Position numbers and translations under genes: made by a program. A stretch of DNA of 64,000 bases from Algoriphagus aquimarinus (GTDB lineage Bacteria; Bacteroidota; Bacteroidia; Cytophagales; Cyclobacteriaceae), in NCBI RefSeq assembly GCF_900112005.1, contig NZ_FOKK01000002.1:186001-250000 (forward strand), given 5' to 3'. The first letter of the stretch is position 1. Every line of letters starts with the position of its first letter. The notes under the pieces were generated by a model. That model was not told where the DNA came from and searched no databases. It was given only the letters and a program-made list of their open reading frames with translations. Below are positions 54,126 to 62,226 of this stretch, in pieces.

Positions 54126-54796
54126 AGGTTACTAGTGAATCCAACGTTATTCATAATTCTCAGGAAGTCCATTCCGTCTGGAAATGCCTGTACTGACTCA
54201 GGAAGATAGGTATAAGCAGAATTATCTTTCGATACTAATTTACCGATTTGCGGTAAAATTGCTTTGGAATAAAACGCATACGCCTGCTTCATCGGAGCTT
54301 TAGTTGGCTTGCTAAATTCCAAAATCACCACTTTTCCTCCTGGCTTGAGCACGCGATACATATCAGCTAGCCCTTTATCCAGGTTCTCAAAGTTCCTAAC
54401 ACCAAAAGAAACGATGACTGCGTCAAACTTATTATCTTCAAAAAGCAATCCTTCAGAATCACCAAGCTGAAGCTCGATTTTATCTTCCAGACCTTTTTTC
54501 TTCATTTTCTTTCGTCCTTCCTCTAGCATTCCTTCGGAAATATCCACTCCGATGATCTTATCTGGGTTTAGAGAAAGCGCTTCAATTGCAAAATCTCCGG
54601 TACCAGTAGCAATATCCAAGATCAACTTTGGCTGATCATCTTTCAGATATTTAATTGCTTTTTTTCTCCAAGTGATATCAATCCCCATGCTGAGCACGTG
54701 ATTGAGCAAATCATATTTGCCAGAAATGTTATTGAACATCTCAGCTACCTGATCTTTTTTGGAATCTTGCTTGTCTTTGTAAGGAACTACGGCCAT
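54074..54796 (-). CDS. ubiE: demethylmenaquinone methyltransferase
   Basis: The start at 54796 ([20 protein letters not shown]) matches the family; the longer frame adds 12 residues. The 240-residue SAM enzyme methylates demethylmenaquinone in the last step of menaquinone synthesis. Motifs: [20 protein letters not shown], the SAM loop [39 protein letters not shown]. In this phylum it makes menaquinone, so MenG describes it better than ubiquinone synthesis. Confidence 0.95.
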   Translation of the reverse strand: MAVVPYKDKQDSKKDQVAEMFNNISGKYDLLNHVLSMGIDITWRKKAIKYLKDDQPKLILDIATGTGDFAIEALSLNPDKIIGVDISEGMLEEGRKKMKKKGLEDKIELQLGDSEGLLFEDNKFDAVIVSFGVRNFENLDKGLADMYRVLKPGGKVVILEFSKPTKAPMKQAYAFYSKAILPQIGKLVSKDNSAYTYLPESVQAFPDGMDFLRIMNNVGFTSNLCKPLTFGISSIYVGTK

Positions 54797-54895
54797 TCTG
54801 TATTCTGTCTTTGAAAGAACAATAATAGGCAAGAATCACGAGGAATGGAAAAATCTTACACTTCCGCTTCATCCTTCCCTTTTCGGATAATATCG

Positions 54896-54903
54896 TACTT
54901 TTG
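54896..54903 (+). promoter_or_regulatory. -7 element of the yihA promoter
   Basis: TACTTTTG fits TAnnTTTG exactly and ends 17 bases before the yihA ATG, giving a very short leader. Confidence 0.5.
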
Positions 54904-54920
54904 CAAACAAATACCAGCAG

Positions 54921-55523
54921 ATGATCCAGACAGCAACCTTTGTAATCAGTAATTCTAACCCCGGAAATTGTCCAAAGCCAGACCGAGCTGAGATTGCTTT
55001 TATCGGTAGATCTAATGTGGGCAAAAGCTCATTGATCAACATGCTAGTCAACCAAAAAGGACTCGCAAAGACTTCTCAAAAGCCAGGTAAAACCCAGTTG
55101 ATCAACCACTTCGTCATCAATGACAAGTGGTACCTAGTCGATCTTCCAGGCTATGGCTTCGCCAAAGTAAACCTGAAAGTGAAGCAAGGTTGGGAAAGTA
55201 TGATCACTACATACCTTACGAAGCGAGAAAATCTATGTGGCGTTTTCGTACTGATAGACAGCAGATTAGAACCACAGCAGATTGATTTAGAATTTTTGCT
55301 TTGGTGTGGCACACAGGAAGTACCTACAGCACTGGTATTCACTAAAGCTGATAAGCAGTCCAAATCAAAAACTGATCTAAACATCCAGAAGTTTCTTAAG
55401 AAAACGAGAGAAATGTTCGGAGAAAATCCCGATTACTTCGTGACAAGTGCAGAAGCAAGCACCGGCAAAAAGGAACTAACGAAGTTTATGGAACAACTAG
55501 TAACAGAATATACAGCTAGGTGA
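54921..55523 (+). CDS. yihA: ribosome biogenesis GTPase YihA/YsxC (EngB)
   Basis: 200 residues of an essential GTPase for 50S assembly. G1 GRSNVGKS is at residues 29-36, and the remaining G-boxes follow: GKTQLIN, DLPGYGFAKV, TKADK, and TSAEASTG. It is divergent from ubiE with a short shared gap. Downstream DUF5606 has its own -7 element, so the two are probably separate units. Confidence 0.96.
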   Translation: MIQTATFVISNSNPGNCPKPDRAEIAFIGRSNVGKSSLINMLVNQKGLAKTSQKPGKTQLINHFVINDKWYLVDLPGYGFAKVNLKVKQGWESMITTYLTKRENLCGVFVLIDSRLEPQQIDLEFLLWCGTQEVPTALVFTKADKQSKSKTDLNIQKFLKKTREMFGENPDYFVTSAEASTGKKELTKFMEQLVTEYTAR

Positions 55524-55542
55524 ATCATTTAATTGATAATCC

Positions 55543-55550
55543 TATATTTG
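55543..55550 (+). promoter_or_regulatory. -7 element of the DUF5606 gene
   Basis: TATATTTG fits TAnnTTTG exactly, 22 bases before the ATG at 55573. No -33 element stands out. Confidence 0.5.
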
Positions 55551-55572
55551 CATCCTCGAAAAAATAAACCAA

Positions 55573-56061
55573 ATGAATTTTAAAGATCTTGCCACCGTAG
55601 CCGGTAAACCCGGTTTGTTCAAAGTTTTGAAGCCTTCACGCACAGGAGTGATCCTAGAAAGCATGGACGCTAAAAAAACTAAACTCGTTGCAGGCATGTC
55701 CCAGCGTGTATCTATTCTAAGCGATATTTCTATCTACACATTGACAGAAGAGGGTGCTGAGCCATTAGAGTCTGTTATGCAAAAGATTGAAGCAGAATTC
55801 CAAGGTGATCTTGGATTGGATGCTAATCCAGACGATTCAGAACTTAGAGCTTTCATGAAGCATATACTTCCTGAAGTAGACGAAGCGAGAGTTTACACTT
55901 CTGATATCAAGAAATTGATCACTTGGTACAAATTACTTCGAGTTCAAGCTCCTGAAGTATTGAAAAAAGAGGATACTGAAGTAGAAAAAACTCCTGAAGT
56001 GGAAGAAAAAGCTAAAGTGGAAAAACCTAAAGCCAAGGCTAAAGGAAAAACTAAAGAATAA
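55573..56061 (+). CDS. DUF5606-domain protein
   Basis: 162 residues. The first 125 match the Bacteroidota family DUF5606, with MNFKDLATVAGKPGLFKVLK, GVILESMDAKKTKLVAG and RVSILSDISIYT. The last 40 are a repetitive Lys/Glu/Ala/Pro tail (KAKVEKPKAKAKGKTKE), probably disordered. Family role unknown; the fold resembles small RNA- or ligand-binding domains only loosely. A terminator follows. Confidence 0.88.
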   Translation: MNFKDLATVAGKPGLFKVLKPSRTGVILESMDAKKTKLVAGMSQRVSILSDISIYTLTEEGAEPLESVMQKIEAEFQGDLGLDANPDDSELRAFMKHILPEVDEARVYTSDIKKLITWYKLLRVQAPEVLKKEDTEVEKTPEVEEKAKVEKPKAKAKGKTKE

Positions 56062-56068
56062 TAGTACT

Positions 56069-56094
56069 GCCCCGGTTAACCTCGGGGCTTTTTT
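56069..56094 (+). terminator. intrinsic terminator after DUF5606
   Basis: GC-rich 6-bp stem (gccccg / cggggc) and a run of six T, just ten bases before the next start codon. Confidence 0.85.
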
Positions 56095-56103
56095 GATCCC
56101 AGC

Positions 56104-56412
56104 ATGAGTGAATCCATAACCCTCGATACTTTTTCTTTGCTTCGAAAAGACTTTGAACTTCCAGAAGTCACATCTGAATTTGACGAAGAAAAGGCCGTTC
56201 TGACACTAACCAAAGTCATCGCATACATGCTAGACCGGGAATTTGAGCGCTTGCTACAGATTTGTTACCGCATTGATCTAGGAGAAGAAAAGCTCAAAAA
56301 AATCCTACACGTATCCGAACCAGACCAAGTAGCCCCAGATTTAGCTCGTGCGCTCTGGAATCGCCAAAAGCAAAAAATAGAAATCAGAAAAAGGTATTCA
56401 GCAAACGAATAG
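56104..56412 (+). CDS. conserved-looking small protein, function unknown
   Basis: 102 residues, acidic, no signal peptide or membrane helix. The sequence has helical stretches (LTKVIAYMLDREFERLLQIC, DLGEEKLKKIL, LARALWNRQKQKIEIRKRY). It follows the DUF5606 gene by 42 bases but beyond a terminator. I recognise no family; the codon use and the helical pattern support a real gene. Confidence 0.65.
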   Translation: MSESITLDTFSLLRKDFELPEVTSEFDEEKAVLTLTKVIAYMLDREFERLLQICYRIDLGEEKLKKILHVSEPDQVAPDLARALWNRQKQKIEIRKRYSANE

Positions 56413-56491
56413 AGCTCTTCGTCATTATATCGACTAGCCTAACTCTAATTTTTCCTATTTTTAGACTTTCTATTTAAAACTATTTTTCTCT

Positions 56492-56968
56492 ATGAAATCA
56501 TTATTCAAATTAAATTTTCTAGTGGCACTCACTTGCCTTGTTGTTTTAGGATCATGTAGCAGCGACGACGATACTGATCCCCCGAAGACAGACGCCGAAC
56601 TGATCGGATCAGGCATTACTTGGAAATTTAGCAAAGTCACTGCAGCAGGAATTGATGCAAGTGCTTTTATAGATGCTTGCCATCTTGACAACCTTATTAC
56701 ATTCAACTTCCAGACTAATCTTAAAACTGGAGTAGTAGATTCTGGCGCTACCAAATGTGATAGCTCTTCTCCACAGACTGAGGACTTCACATGGGATTAC
56801 AATGAATCCACTAAGATCTTATCAGTCAATAGTGATGTCATAGATATTCCTGGAGCATCCGGAGATTTAAAAGTAGTCAGCGTCACTAGTATTGAGCTTG
56901 TACTTTCTCAAAATGTATCAATACCAAACTTTGGCACTCAAGAAGTAAAGCTCACATTGGTTCATTGA
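56492..56968 (+). CDS. lipoprotein with lipocalin-like fold
   Basis: 158 residues with a lipoprotein signal (LVVLGSC, lipidated Cys22) and an Asp-rich linker (SSDDDTDPPKT). The mature domain alternates short strands (GITWKFSKVT, DNLITFNFQT, FTWDYNESTKILSVNS, IELVLSQNV) ending VKLTLVH, like the lipocalin-like proteins common in Bacteroidota. The ligand is unknown. It ends before a terminator. Confidence 0.75.
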   Translation: MKSLFKLNFLVALTCLVVLGSCSSDDDTDPPKTDAELIGSGITWKFSKVTAAGIDASAFIDACHLDNLITFNFQTNLKTGVVDSGATKCDSSSPQTEDFTWDYNESTKILSVNSDVIDIPGASGDLKVVSVTSIELVLSQNVSIPNFGTQEVKLTLVH

Positions 56969-56994
56969 TTTGCCTTCAACTTCTTTAAGTCCTT

Positions 56995-57045
56995 AAAAGG
57001 AAATAGACCATGAGCTTGTAAGCAGTTGGTTTATTTCCTTTTTTT
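56995..57045 (+). terminator. intrinsic terminator after the lipocalin-like lipoprotein
   Basis: A 14-bp stem (aaaggaaatagacc / ggtttatttccttt, one G-T pair) with an 18-base loop and a T-run. It ends 25 bases before the sugar-isomerase start. Confidence 0.78.
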
Positions 57046-57069
57046 GTTTCACACCCAAACTATCATAAA

Positions 57070-58191
57070 ATGGCAAATCCAATCTGGATCATGACCTCTG
57101 CTTTTGACCAACTTAATTTGGATCAAACAGTAGAAAAAGCTTTAGAAATTGGTTCTCAAGGCCTAGATCTTTGTGTTTTCCGCAAAGATGGAACGCGTGA
57201 TGACTTCGTGGCTACTCACCTCGAGTATGAAAACTTCGGGCCTGAAGCAGCCAAAAAACTACTTGAGAAATTTAATGGAGCCAAACTTCGACTTTCCATA
57301 GGAGCTTTCGATAACCTTATCGGAGGAGATCCAGCGGAGCGTATTAAGAATCAAAACCATCTTTTGAGACTCATCCGAATGGCATACCTACTCGGTGGGG
57401 ATGAAAATGATGTGAAAGTTGGAACATTCGTGGGTTACAATCACGAACTCGGAAATCAAGAAGGTGGATTTGAGAAAAACCTGTTGGAATATCAGCGGAT
57501 CTTTGGGCCGATCATCCGCTATGCAAATAGCCTCGGAGTGACAGTTCTCTATGAAAACTGCCCGATGGAAGGCTGGAGAAGCTCAGGTCATTTCGGCACC
57601 TTCAATAACCTTACAGGAGTCTTAGCTGCACGAAAAATCATGTATGAGCTTGTTCCAGAAACAAATCATGGAGAAATCTACGATCCTTCTCACGACGTCT
57701 GGCAACACACAGATCCTATGGAAGTGATCAAACATACGGACATGAATCGCCTGAAGAGAATCCACGTAAAATCCACTAGAAACAATCCTGATCCATTCTG
57801 GGGAAATATGTATCCTATGCAGGAAGTAAATCCTGAATTGGCATCTAAACTTGGAATTACGAGCAGCACGAACCCGTGGGATCGACATCATTACGAAGCC
57901 ACGCTTCCTGGTTTTGGATTAGGCGACTCGATGGATTGGCGAGCATTTGTGAATATTCTAAAGGAGCGCAAGTTCACTGGGCCTTTTGAAATCGAAAACG
58001 AGGCAGTTCTCTCCAAACAAACCGGAAACATGGGAGCCATCGTCCAAGGCTGTAAAGCTGCAGTGCAAAATCTAGCTCCGCTACTTTATGAGTTGGGAGA
58101 AGATGGCTGGCAATATCCAGAGTCAGAATACAAGCCACTTTTGGAAATCAATCGCGGGGATGTACCGTTAGTGACTATGGAAAAATTATAA
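57070..58191 (+). CDS. sugar phosphate isomerase/epimerase family protein
   Basis: 373 residues of the xylose-isomerase-like TIM-barrel superfamily. Metal-site and barrel-end motifs include GLDLCVFRKDG, VTVLYENCPMEGW (Glu), GEIYDPSHDVWQ (Asp/His), IHVKSTR, and FEIENEAVLSKQTG (Glu). No signal peptide. Members isomerise sugars or cyclitols; this longer form, which has an HFGTFNNLTG loop, is not assigned to a substrate. Convergent with rnhA across a terminator. Confidence 0.88.
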   Translation: MANPIWIMTSAFDQLNLDQTVEKALEIGSQGLDLCVFRKDGTRDDFVATHLEYENFGPEAAKKLLEKFNGAKLRLSIGAFDNLIGGDPAERIKNQNHLLRLIRMAYLLGGDENDVKVGTFVGYNHELGNQEGGFEKNLLEYQRIFGPIIRYANSLGVTVLYENCPMEGWRSSGHFGTFNNLTGVLAARKIMYELVPETNHGEIYDPSHDVWQHTDPMEVIKHTDMNRLKRIHVKSTRNNPDPFWGNMYPMQEVNPELASKLGITSSTNPWDRHHYEATLPGFGLGDSMDWRAFVNILKERKFTGPFEIENEAVLSKQTGNMGAIVQGCKAAVQNLAPLLYELGEDGWQYPESEYKPLLEINRGDVPLVTMEKL

Positions 58192-58199
58192 AGTATTAG

Positions 58200-58240
58200 A
58201 TCATAAGTCTGAAAAAAGCACTTCGGACTTATGATTTTTC
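58200..58240. terminator. bidirectional terminator
   Basis: A 10-bp stem (atcataagtc / gacttatgat) with T-run after it and A-rich sequence before; it serves the sugar-isomerase gene and possibly rnhA from the other side. Confidence 0.7.
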
Positions 58241-58244
58241 ACTT

Positions 58245-58700
58245 TCATTTCTGGCTTTCTTCATACCCTGTATCGACTAGCAAGTCTGATCCCTCTGCTG
58301 CAGCCACAGCGAGCTGGTCGCAACGCTCATTCTCGATGTTGCCAGCATGCCCTTTTACCCAGATAAATTTGGGCTTGTACTTCAGATGAAGTGGAATGTA
58401 GCGTAACCAGAGATCAGGATTTTTTTTGTCTTTGAAGCCTTTTTTTTGCCAGCCCCATATCCAGCCTTTCTCTACCGAGTCAACTACATATTTGCTGTCC
58501 GAATAAATCTGAACAGGGAATTCAGTAGTATTAATCGCTTGAAGTGCACGAATTACCGCAAGCAATTCCATGCGGTTATTCGTAGTGAGCCGAAAGCCTT
58601 CGGAAAGCTCCTTGCGATGTTTGTTGAATTTCAGAACGGCACCATAGCCGCCCCGACCGGGATTGCCTTTGGCAGCGCCATCAGTATAAATGGTAATCAT
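58245..58700 (-). CDS. rnhA: ribonuclease HI
   Basis: Degrades the RNA strand of RNA-DNA hybrids. The 151 residues keep the four acidic residues: Asp7 (IYTDGAAKGNPG), Glu45 (NNRMELLAVI), Asp68 (IYSDSKYVVD) and a C-terminal Asp in ENERCDQLAV. The basic handle region (GWQKKGFKDKKNPDLW) that binds the hybrid is present. No TM segment. Confidence 0.96.
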   Translation of the reverse strand: MITIYTDGAAKGNPGRGGYGAVLKFNKHRKELSEGFRLTTNNRMELLAVIRALQAINTTEFPVQIYSDSKYVVDSVEKGWIWGWQKKGFKDKKNPDLWLRYIPLHLKYKPKFIWVKGHAGNIENERCDQLAVAAAEGSDLLVDTGYEESQK

Positions 58701-58736
58701 GCGACAAAGAAAAGAAAAATGAAATGGAGAATAATG

Positions 58737-59327
58737 TTAAATCCCAGATTCTACTCCAATAGGAAAGGCATTTGTTTTGAAAATCTTCACAGCGATGGAA
58801 AGCAAAATAATTCCAAAAATCCTTCTTAGGACATCCAAACCAGTTTTGCCGATTTTCCGCTCTAGCCAACCCGTACTTTTCAGCACGATGTAAACCAAGA
58901 CTAGATTTAAAAGAATTCCTATCGCAATATTGATCTGTGCAAACTCAGCTTTCAGAGTCAAAATCGTAGTGAGTGTCCCTGCTCCTGCGATCAATGGAAA
59001 AGCAATAGGCACAATGGACGCACTGTCTTTAGCATCGGGATCGGACTTGAAAAGTTCAATACCCAAGATCATTTCTGCTCCAATAGCAAAAATGATCAGC
59101 GCTCCAGCGATTGCAAAATCTTCTACACCTATTCCAAAAAGGCTCAAAATCGATTTTCCAGCGAAAAGAAATAGAATCATCAAAACTCCCGCAGCCAACG
59201 TTGCTTTTTCAGACTGAATATGCCCCACCTTCTGCCTTAGATTGACGATAATCGGAATAGAACCGAGTATATCAATCACAGAAAAAAGGATCAGGGAAAC
59301 CGAGAGAATTTCTTTGTAATCAAACAT
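58737..59327 (-). CDS. MarC-family membrane protein
   Basis: The start at 59327 (MFDYKEILSVSLILFSVIDI) suits the family; the longer frame adds 12 residues. A 196-residue protein with six transmembrane helices and MarC motifs DILGSIPIIVNL and IPIAFPLIAGAGTL. MarC proteins were once linked to multiple antibiotic resistance, but that role has not been supported, so the substrate is open. It lies 36 bases upstream of rnhA on the same strand. Confidence 0.93.
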   Translation of the reverse strand: MFDYKEILSVSLILFSVIDILGSIPIIVNLRQKVGHIQSEKATLAAGVLMILFLFAGKSILSLFGIGVEDFAIAGALIIFAIGAEMILGIELFKSDPDAKDSASIVPIAFPLIAGAGTLTTILTLKAEFAQINIAIGILLNLVLVYIVLKSTGWLERKIGKTGLDVLRRIFGIILLSIAVKIFKTNAFPIGVESGI

Positions 59328-59346
59328 TGCGCGAAAGTAGACATTT

Positions 59347-59377
59347 AACCTTTGAGGTTTCAAAAACCTCGAAGGTT
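59347..59377. repeat. palindromic intergenic hairpin 1
   Basis: aacctttgaggttt and aaacctcgaaggtt can form a stem of 14 bp with one mismatch, around a 3-base loop. It is one of three such elements in the 309-base gap 59328-59636, where I see no gene. Confidence 0.7.
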
Positions 59378-59557
59378 TTTAGATTATGAAATGGTGAAGG
59401 AAAGGAATTTGCTTTGGACCTAGGATCCAGATCGAAAATCAAATCCCCCTTTGTTAACTTCTCATTTCCAAAATGAATATGCAGTCCAAGGGGGAATTGC
59501 AGTACTAAAAGATTTCAGCATTACAATAAATTATGTACTCAACGATTACATAAAAAC

Positions 59558-59591
59558 AAAACCTCCGAAGTCATCAAGACTTCGGAGGTTT
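59558..59591. terminator. palindromic intergenic hairpin 2
   Basis: A perfect 14-bp stem (aaacctccgaagtc / gacttcggaggttt) with a 6-base loop. It could end transcripts from either side, but the T-run is short. Confidence 0.65.
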
Positions 59592-59601
59592 ATACACATT
59601 A

Positions 59602-59632
59602 GACCTTCGGGGTTTTGAAAACCCCAAAGGTC
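59602..59632 (-). terminator. palindromic intergenic hairpin 3, end of the aminotransferase gene
   Basis: gaccttcggggtttt and aaaaccccaaaggtc pair with one mismatch in the stem. It starts five bases beyond the aminotransferase stop, as a terminator would. It belongs to the same sequence family as the two hairpins beside it. Confidence 0.65.
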
Positions 59633-59636
59633 AAAT

Positions 59637-60692
59637 TCAATACTTCGATAAAAACGCTATCAACTTATTCATTTCTGCGTTTGTCACAGCAGGGAAATTT
59701 GCGATTCGGAAACTTGTTGGCTTGTGTGGGCCGTACCCAGACCCCAGCTGCATTCCTTCTTTTTCGGCATCCTTTTTCACAGATGCAATTAATTCTTCCG
59801 AGCCAGTCACGGCTAAAACTGTAGTACTTCTAGTCTCGGCATTGTCCACTAGCATTCTAAGTGACTTGGATTGAGCTATAGCTGTTTCTAACTTCTGCAT
59901 ACGCGCGCGCAGATTTTCGTCGATGTGCTGTATTTCTTCCAGATCCTTCAGTACCCGGTTGAGCAGATAGATTCCCAGTACATTTGGTGTATAATGGGTC
60001 TGATAGCCAGCTGCATTTTCAAGAATAAAACTCAAGCTGTTATATAGCCCCTTTTCTCCTTTGCTTTCGCACTTTTCTATGGCTTTTGGAGAAAGAATAA
60101 GTATCCCCAAACCTGCGGGAAGACCAAAACATTTCTGCACTGATGCATACCAAATATCCGCCAGACTGAAATCCAATTCGATTCCAGACATGGAAGAAGT
60201 AGTGTCTACTGCGATCATTTTTTCAGGATATTTTTCCTTGATCTCAGCAATCACTGACATCGAGACCTGAGTAGCATTGGCAGTTTCATTTTGCGTAAGC
60301 GCGATCACATCGAAGTTTTCAGAGATCTCCAAGTTTGCGACATCGATAGCTACATTTGCTTCGATTTTCAGTCCGTCAGTAGCTGGATTGATATGCTTTG
60401 CGAAGCCGATCCACTTTTTCCCAAAGGAACCTGAGTAAATATGAAAACTCGCCTGCTGCACGATGGACTGGGTGATAATTTCCCAATTTTCAGTAGCACT
60501 GGAAGTGAAAAGCAACTTGTAATCATCTGGCATGTGGAGCTTTTCACGCATCAATTGCTCAGTTGCCTGATACAAGTTCATGAAAGCACTGCTACGGTGA
60601 TTGGCACTCAGAATGCCTTCATTGTAGGCATCTTGCAAATAAGTCGGAAGGGCATCATATACTTTAGATGGCCCGGGAGCAAATGTGAGCAT
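59637..60692 (-). CDS. class V aminotransferase, phosphoserine-aminotransferase-like
   Basis: 351 residues of a PLP fold-type I enzyme. It opens MLTFAPGPSKVYDALP and has LFTSSATENWEIITQ (cofactor phosphate region), the Asp of IAVDTTSSMSGIELD, and the Schiff-base Lys in YASVQKCFGLPAGLG. The general plan is that of SerC and alanine-glyoxylate aminotransferase. It is diverged from canonical SerC, so it may act on a related small amino acid; the substrate is unproven. It is 11 bases from aroQ on the same strand, suggesting joint transcription. Confidence 0.85.
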   Translation of the reverse strand: MLTFAPGPSKVYDALPTYLQDAYNEGILSANHRSSAFMNLYQATEQLMREKLHMPDDYKLLFTSSATENWEIITQSIVQQASFHIYSGSFGKKWIGFAKHINPATDGLKIEANVAIDVANLEISENFDVIALTQNETANATQVSMSVIAEIKEKYPEKMIAVDTTSSMSGIELDFSLADIWYASVQKCFGLPAGLGILILSPKAIEKCESKGEKGLYNSLSFILENAAGYQTHYTPNVLGIYLLNRVLKDLEEIQHIDENLRARMQKLETAIAQSKSLRMLVDNAETRSTTVLAVTGSEELIASVKKDAEKEGMQLGSGYGPHKPTSFRIANFPAVTNAEMNKLIAFLSKY

Positions 60693-60703
60693 AGGGAAAT
60701 AGG

Positions 60704-61117
60704 TTATTGAAAATAGAGAATTCCAAGTGCGTAGCCTTTAAGGCCAAGTCCGGAGATCATTCCGACGCAGGATTTGGAAATAATGCTTTTGTGGCGGAAT
60801 TCTTCCCGCTTATAAATATTCGAAATATGTATTTCCAGAGTCGGAGTAGTTACCCCAGCAATGGCATCAGAGATCGCCACGGAAGTGTGGGTGTATCCTC
60901 CGGCATTCAATAATATGGCATCAAAAGTAAAGCCTACTTCGTGGATTTTATTGATCAGCTCACCTTCCACATTACTTTGGTAATAATGAAGATCAACATC
61001 AGGAAAAGCAACTTTCATTCCCTCAAAATATTCTTCAAAAGAAGTGCTTCCATAGACTTCTGGCTCTCTTTTTCCAAGAAGATTAAGATTTGGACCGTTT
61101 ATTATCAGGATTTTCAA
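60704..61117 (-). CDS. aroQ: type II 3-dehydroquinate dehydratase
   Basis: The third enzyme of the shikimate pathway. A 137-residue flavodoxin-like dodecamer subunit opening MKILIINGPNLNLLGKREPE, with catalytic Tyr22 (EPEVYGSTSFEEY), the Asn of LNAGGYTHTSVAISDA and the His of EIHISNIYKREEFR. It is divergent from xerD across a 130-base gap. It may share transcription with the downstream aminotransferase gene. Confidence 0.96.
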   Translation of the reverse strand: MKILIINGPNLNLLGKREPEVYGSTSFEEYFEGMKVAFPDVDLHYYQSNVEGELINKIHEVGFTFDAILLNAGGYTHTSVAISDAIAGVTTPTLEIHISNIYKREEFRHKSIISKSCVGMISGLGLKGYALGILYFQ

Positions 61118-61167
61118 AACAAAATTCGGTTTGATGGTTGATGATTCAAAGGTAATTGGTTTCTGAT

Positions 61168-61212
61168 TGGAAAGTTAAAACCTTTCAACATTTGAACGTT
61201 CCAACTTTCCAA
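61168..61212. repeat. inverted repeat upstream of xerD
   Basis: ttggaaagtt (61168-61177) and aactttccaa (61203-61212) are a perfect 10-bp inverted repeat in a stretch rich in ttccaa/tttcaa units, lying 36 bases before the xerD start. Confidence 0.55.
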
Positions 61213-61247
61213 CCTAATTTCCCAATATTTCAATTTTTAATCTTCCA

Positions 61248-62153
61248 ATGTCTAAGACCTGGCAAAACTACATCAAACAATTCCGTCATTACCTCAAGCT
61301 GGAGCGATCCCTAAGCGAAAATTCTATAGAAGCTTATACCCGTGATGTGGAGAAATTGGCAGCTTACTCAGAAACAAATTTCCAAGAAAAAAGCCCTTTG
61401 AACCTGGAATTGGAGCACTTACGGAAGTTTGTGAATGACTTAGCAAAACTGGAAATATCAGATTACACGCACGCAAGAATCATCTCCGGCATCAAAGCCT
61501 TCTACAAATACCTGATGTATGAAGACATCATAACCGAAGATCCTGCGCAACTCTTGGAAGCTCCGAAGCTTGGCAGAAAACTCCCTGACACCTTGAGTTA
61601 TCAGGAAATAGTCCAACTCTTAGAAGCTATCCCACTTGGCGAACCTGAAGGTCACCGCAATCGTGCTATGTTAGAGATGTTGTATAGCTCTGGATTGCGT
61701 GTTTCGGAACTAACAGAATTGAAAAAAGGTCAGGTCTTCGAAGACGTAGGTTTTCTGAGAGTGACTGGAAAAGGAAACAAAGAGCGCTTGGTTCCCATCG
61801 GGAAGGATGCGCTGAAGTATTTGAATATCTATAAAGATGACGTACGTGTGCATCAAGCCATTGCCAAAGGCCATGAAGAATTCGTATTCCTTAATCGCCG
61901 TGGCAAAAAGCTTTCACGAGTAATGATTTTTCTGATTATCAAAAAAACTGCAGAACAAGCTGGCATTGATAAAAACATAAGCCCACATACGTTCCGCCAT
62001 TCTTTTGCCACCCATCTGATAGAGGGCGGAGCAGATCTTCGAGCTGTTCAGGAAATGCTCGGTCATGAAAGCATCACGACGACTGAGATTTACACGCATC
62101 TAGATCGGGATTATTTGAGGCAGGTGCTGACAGATTTTCATCCTAGGAAATAA
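61248..62153 (+). CDS. xerD: site-specific tyrosine recombinase XerC/XerD
   Basis: Resolves chromosome dimers at dif, with FtsK. The 301 residues have an N-terminal SAM-like core-binding domain (about 5-95) and the catalytic domain with the complete residue set: Arg151 (SGLRVSEL), Lys175 (TGKGNKERLVP), His247 and Arg250 (PHTFRHSFATHL), His273 (LGHESITTT) and nucleophile Tyr282 (IYTHLDR). It is housekeeping in size and context (next to aroQ) and no integrated element adjoins it. XerD is the more likely of the Xer pair. Confidence 0.92.
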   Translation: MSKTWQNYIKQFRHYLKLERSLSENSIEAYTRDVEKLAAYSETNFQEKSPLNLELEHLRKFVNDLAKLEISDYTHARIISGIKAFYKYLMYEDIITEDPAQLLEAPKLGRKLPDTLSYQEIVQLLEAIPLGEPEGHRNRAMLEMLYSSGLRVSELTELKKGQVFEDVGFLRVTGKGNKERLVPIGKDALKYLNIYKDDVRVHQAIAKGHEEFVFLNRRGKKLSRVMIFLIIKKTAEQAGIDKNISPHTFRHSFATHLIEGGADLRAVQEMLGHESITTTEIYTHLDRDYLRQVLTDFHPRK

Positions 62154-62183
62154 TTGTTGGTTGTTGGTTGTTGGTTGGTTGTT
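62154..62183. repeat. short tandem repeat of GTTGGTT units
   Basis: ttgttgg ttgttgg ttgttgg ttgg ttgtt: about four copies of a 7-base unit, the last shortened, starting right after the xerD stop. Confidence 0.8.
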
Positions 62184-62226
62184 AATCAAAAAAGAATAGT
62201 TTTGGAGAATTAAAATTATAGTCTCA

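Noticed and set aside
61248..62153. Integrase of a mobile element
   Set aside because: Length, the complete Xer residue set and a neighbouring aroQ fit housekeeping XerD; no attachment-site duplication or cargo is seen.
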